Source: a virus
Strand: one strand, 5' to 3'
Virus record (IMG/VR): IMGVR_UViG_3300001589_000147
Location: 5-25,914 of that record
Length of the DNA stretch: 25,910 bases
The position numbers were made by a program, and so were the translations under genes. This document shows positions 25,214 through 25,910 of the stretch, one piece after another. How positions within the stretch are numbered: the first letter of the stretch is position 1; every line of letters starts with the position of its first letter. Under the pieces are notes generated by a model. The model had not been told where the DNA came from. It saw only the letters and a program-made list of their open reading frames with translations, and did not search any database.

Positions 25214-25605
25214 TATCGTAATCTCTCCAGTGCAAGATTCAAGGTTTCTATTCTATCGTCATTTTCTAACCTAAAAATAATAGTTGCTACCATTTGATGT
25301 GTATCGGATATAATTGCAACTCTAACATCTTCCACTATTGCTCTAGGTTCAAAATCCTGAATAACCTCTTTTATCCTATCTTTTGTTTCGATGACCGCAA
25401 AGGGCCCTGCTAGTTCAAATAATTGATCTGTTATTCCACCGAAGAGGCCTGGTTGAAATGGTCGTTCGTATTTATTTGTCATTACCAAATTTCGAATAGA
25501 CCTTTTTACCGCCTCATAATTCGTCTTTAGCGGAACATCTCCTGTAATGGGGTTCCGAGTAAACGAAAGATCTAGATCTGAAAATTTGTATTTTTTATCT
25601 CTCAT
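25213..25605 (-). CDS. 25: gp25-like baseplate wedge protein
   Basis: This 130-aa protein matches the size of T4 gp25 (132 aa). It has the family pattern: an N-terminal 'KYKFSDLDLSFTRNPITGDV', a central 'NLVMTNKYERPFQPGLFGG' segment, and a C-terminal 'DRIETLNLALERLR'. In T4-like phages gp25 sits in the wedge core next to the sheath and is related to type VI secretion TssE. The open frame extends upstream to a TTG at 25665. I chose ATG 25605 because family members start just before this motif, and because the longer start would overlap the upstream gene. The Shine-Dalgarno before ATG 25605 is weak, so coupling to the upstream gene is likely. The stop TAA shares one base with the gp6 start (TAATG). 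Confidence 0.93.
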   Translation of the reverse strand: MRDKKYKFSDLDLSFTRNPITGDVPLKTNYEAVKRSIRNLVMTNKYERPFQPGLFGGITDQLFELAGPFAVIETKDRIKEVIQDFEPRAIVEDVRVAIISDTHQMVATIIFRLENDDRIETLNLALERLR

Positions 25606-25609
25606 ATGT

Positions 25610-25910
25610 CTATTTATCTGCCTGAAGTGTAAGATGTGTAGAAATCTTGCGAACTGACTCGCCAATTATTCCCTCAACAACTTCCTCATCAATAGCGTCT
25701 ACTTTATCTGTCGCACACCACTGGAACATGACAAAACCAGTAATAAGTCCGTGGTGCTTCAATGGTTGTACAGAGAATGCCAGAACATTGTGTAACTCTA
25801 GAAAGTTCTTACAATACGAACTTGCATCTTCTTCTCGCCAATCTCTTTGGAGATAAACCACGGTTGGTTTATCTTTCTTTATCTGTCGAAGCAAAGAAAC
25901 ACACATAGAG
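25610..25910 (-). CDS. C-terminal part of a GAF-like domain protein (5' end outside window)
   Basis: The frame is open to the window edge, so only the last 100 or so residues are visible. They look like the end of a GAF-type sensor/ligand-binding fold: a strand followed by a basic 'QPLKHHGLITGFVMFQW' segment (the usual 'vPl..~g..iG.l' turn), then 'DAIDEEVVEGIIGESVRKIS', which resembles the closing helix of GAF domains. No catalytic residues are visible. It ends in TAG four bases before the gp25 start, so it is in the same transcription unit as the baseplate genes. The fold assignment is pattern recognition on a fragment. The role in the phage (lysis control, host signalling or structural) cannot be told without the missing N-terminus. 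Confidence 0.55.
   Translation of the reverse strand, partial: SMCVSLLRQIKKDKPTVVYLQRDWREEDASSYCKNFLELHNVLAFSVQPLKHHGLITGFVMFQWCATDKVDAIDEEVVEGIIGESVRKISTHLTLQADK

Noticed and set aside
25611-25618. GATAAATA box as a late promoter for gp25
   Set aside because: One mismatch from consensus, and transcription would start at or past the gp25 ATG, leaving no leader.
25606-25665. Longer gp25 start at TTG 25665
   Set aside because: It would overlap the preceding gene, uses TTG, and adds residues absent from the gp25 family. ATG 25605 gives the usual length.

Overview
The window is a structural-gene segment of a contractile-tailed (T4-like) double-stranded DNA phage. All believable genes lie on the minus strand, are packed end to end and are read from high to low coordinates. 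Long plus-strand frames are shadows. The gene order follows the T4 baseplate-to-neck cassette (gp25, gp6, gp7, gp8, peripheral and fibre genes, then gp13). The modestly AT-rich DNA, the giant DUF4815-type protein in place of gp9/10/11, and the glycine/threonine-rich fibre modules resemble marine T4-like phages such as cyanophage-type myoviruses. The host cannot be read from the window.

Right part (25910 to 18845): the 3' end of a gene with a GAF-like C-terminus, then gp25, gp6, a gp7-position protein and gp8. These form the baseplate-wedge block. The genes are separated by 0-4 nt or overlap by 1 nt (TAATG), which suggests translational coupling. Middle (18831 to 13406): one 1746-residue DUF4815-type protein and a 62-residue coiled-coil protein.

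Left part (13402 to 129): a fibre/adhesin block. It holds a 1124-aa fibre with a C-terminal carbohydrate-binding-like module, a 1004-aa tail-collar (gp12-like) fibre, a 407-aa protein that is mostly the same carbohydrate-binding-like module, and a 1049-aa beta-helix fibre. These are followed by a LamG-like adhesin whose frame is broken near 2142, and a small gene. The first ten codons of a likely gp13 neck gene lie at the left edge.

The most unusual feature is in the 1049-aa beta-helix fibre. A 225-residue segment with 48 cysteines (3186-3860) is set between two blocks of the same beta-helix repeat and is preceded by a glycine linker and a DxDxDG calcium-type loop. Other points of note are the frame break in the LamG gene, a roughly 110-residue module present three times in two fibres, a shared carbohydrate-binding-like module, and internal repeats in gp8, gp6 and the collar fibre. 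No tRNA, CRISPR, IS element, integrase or clear terminator was found. No intergenic gap exceeds about 100 bases.
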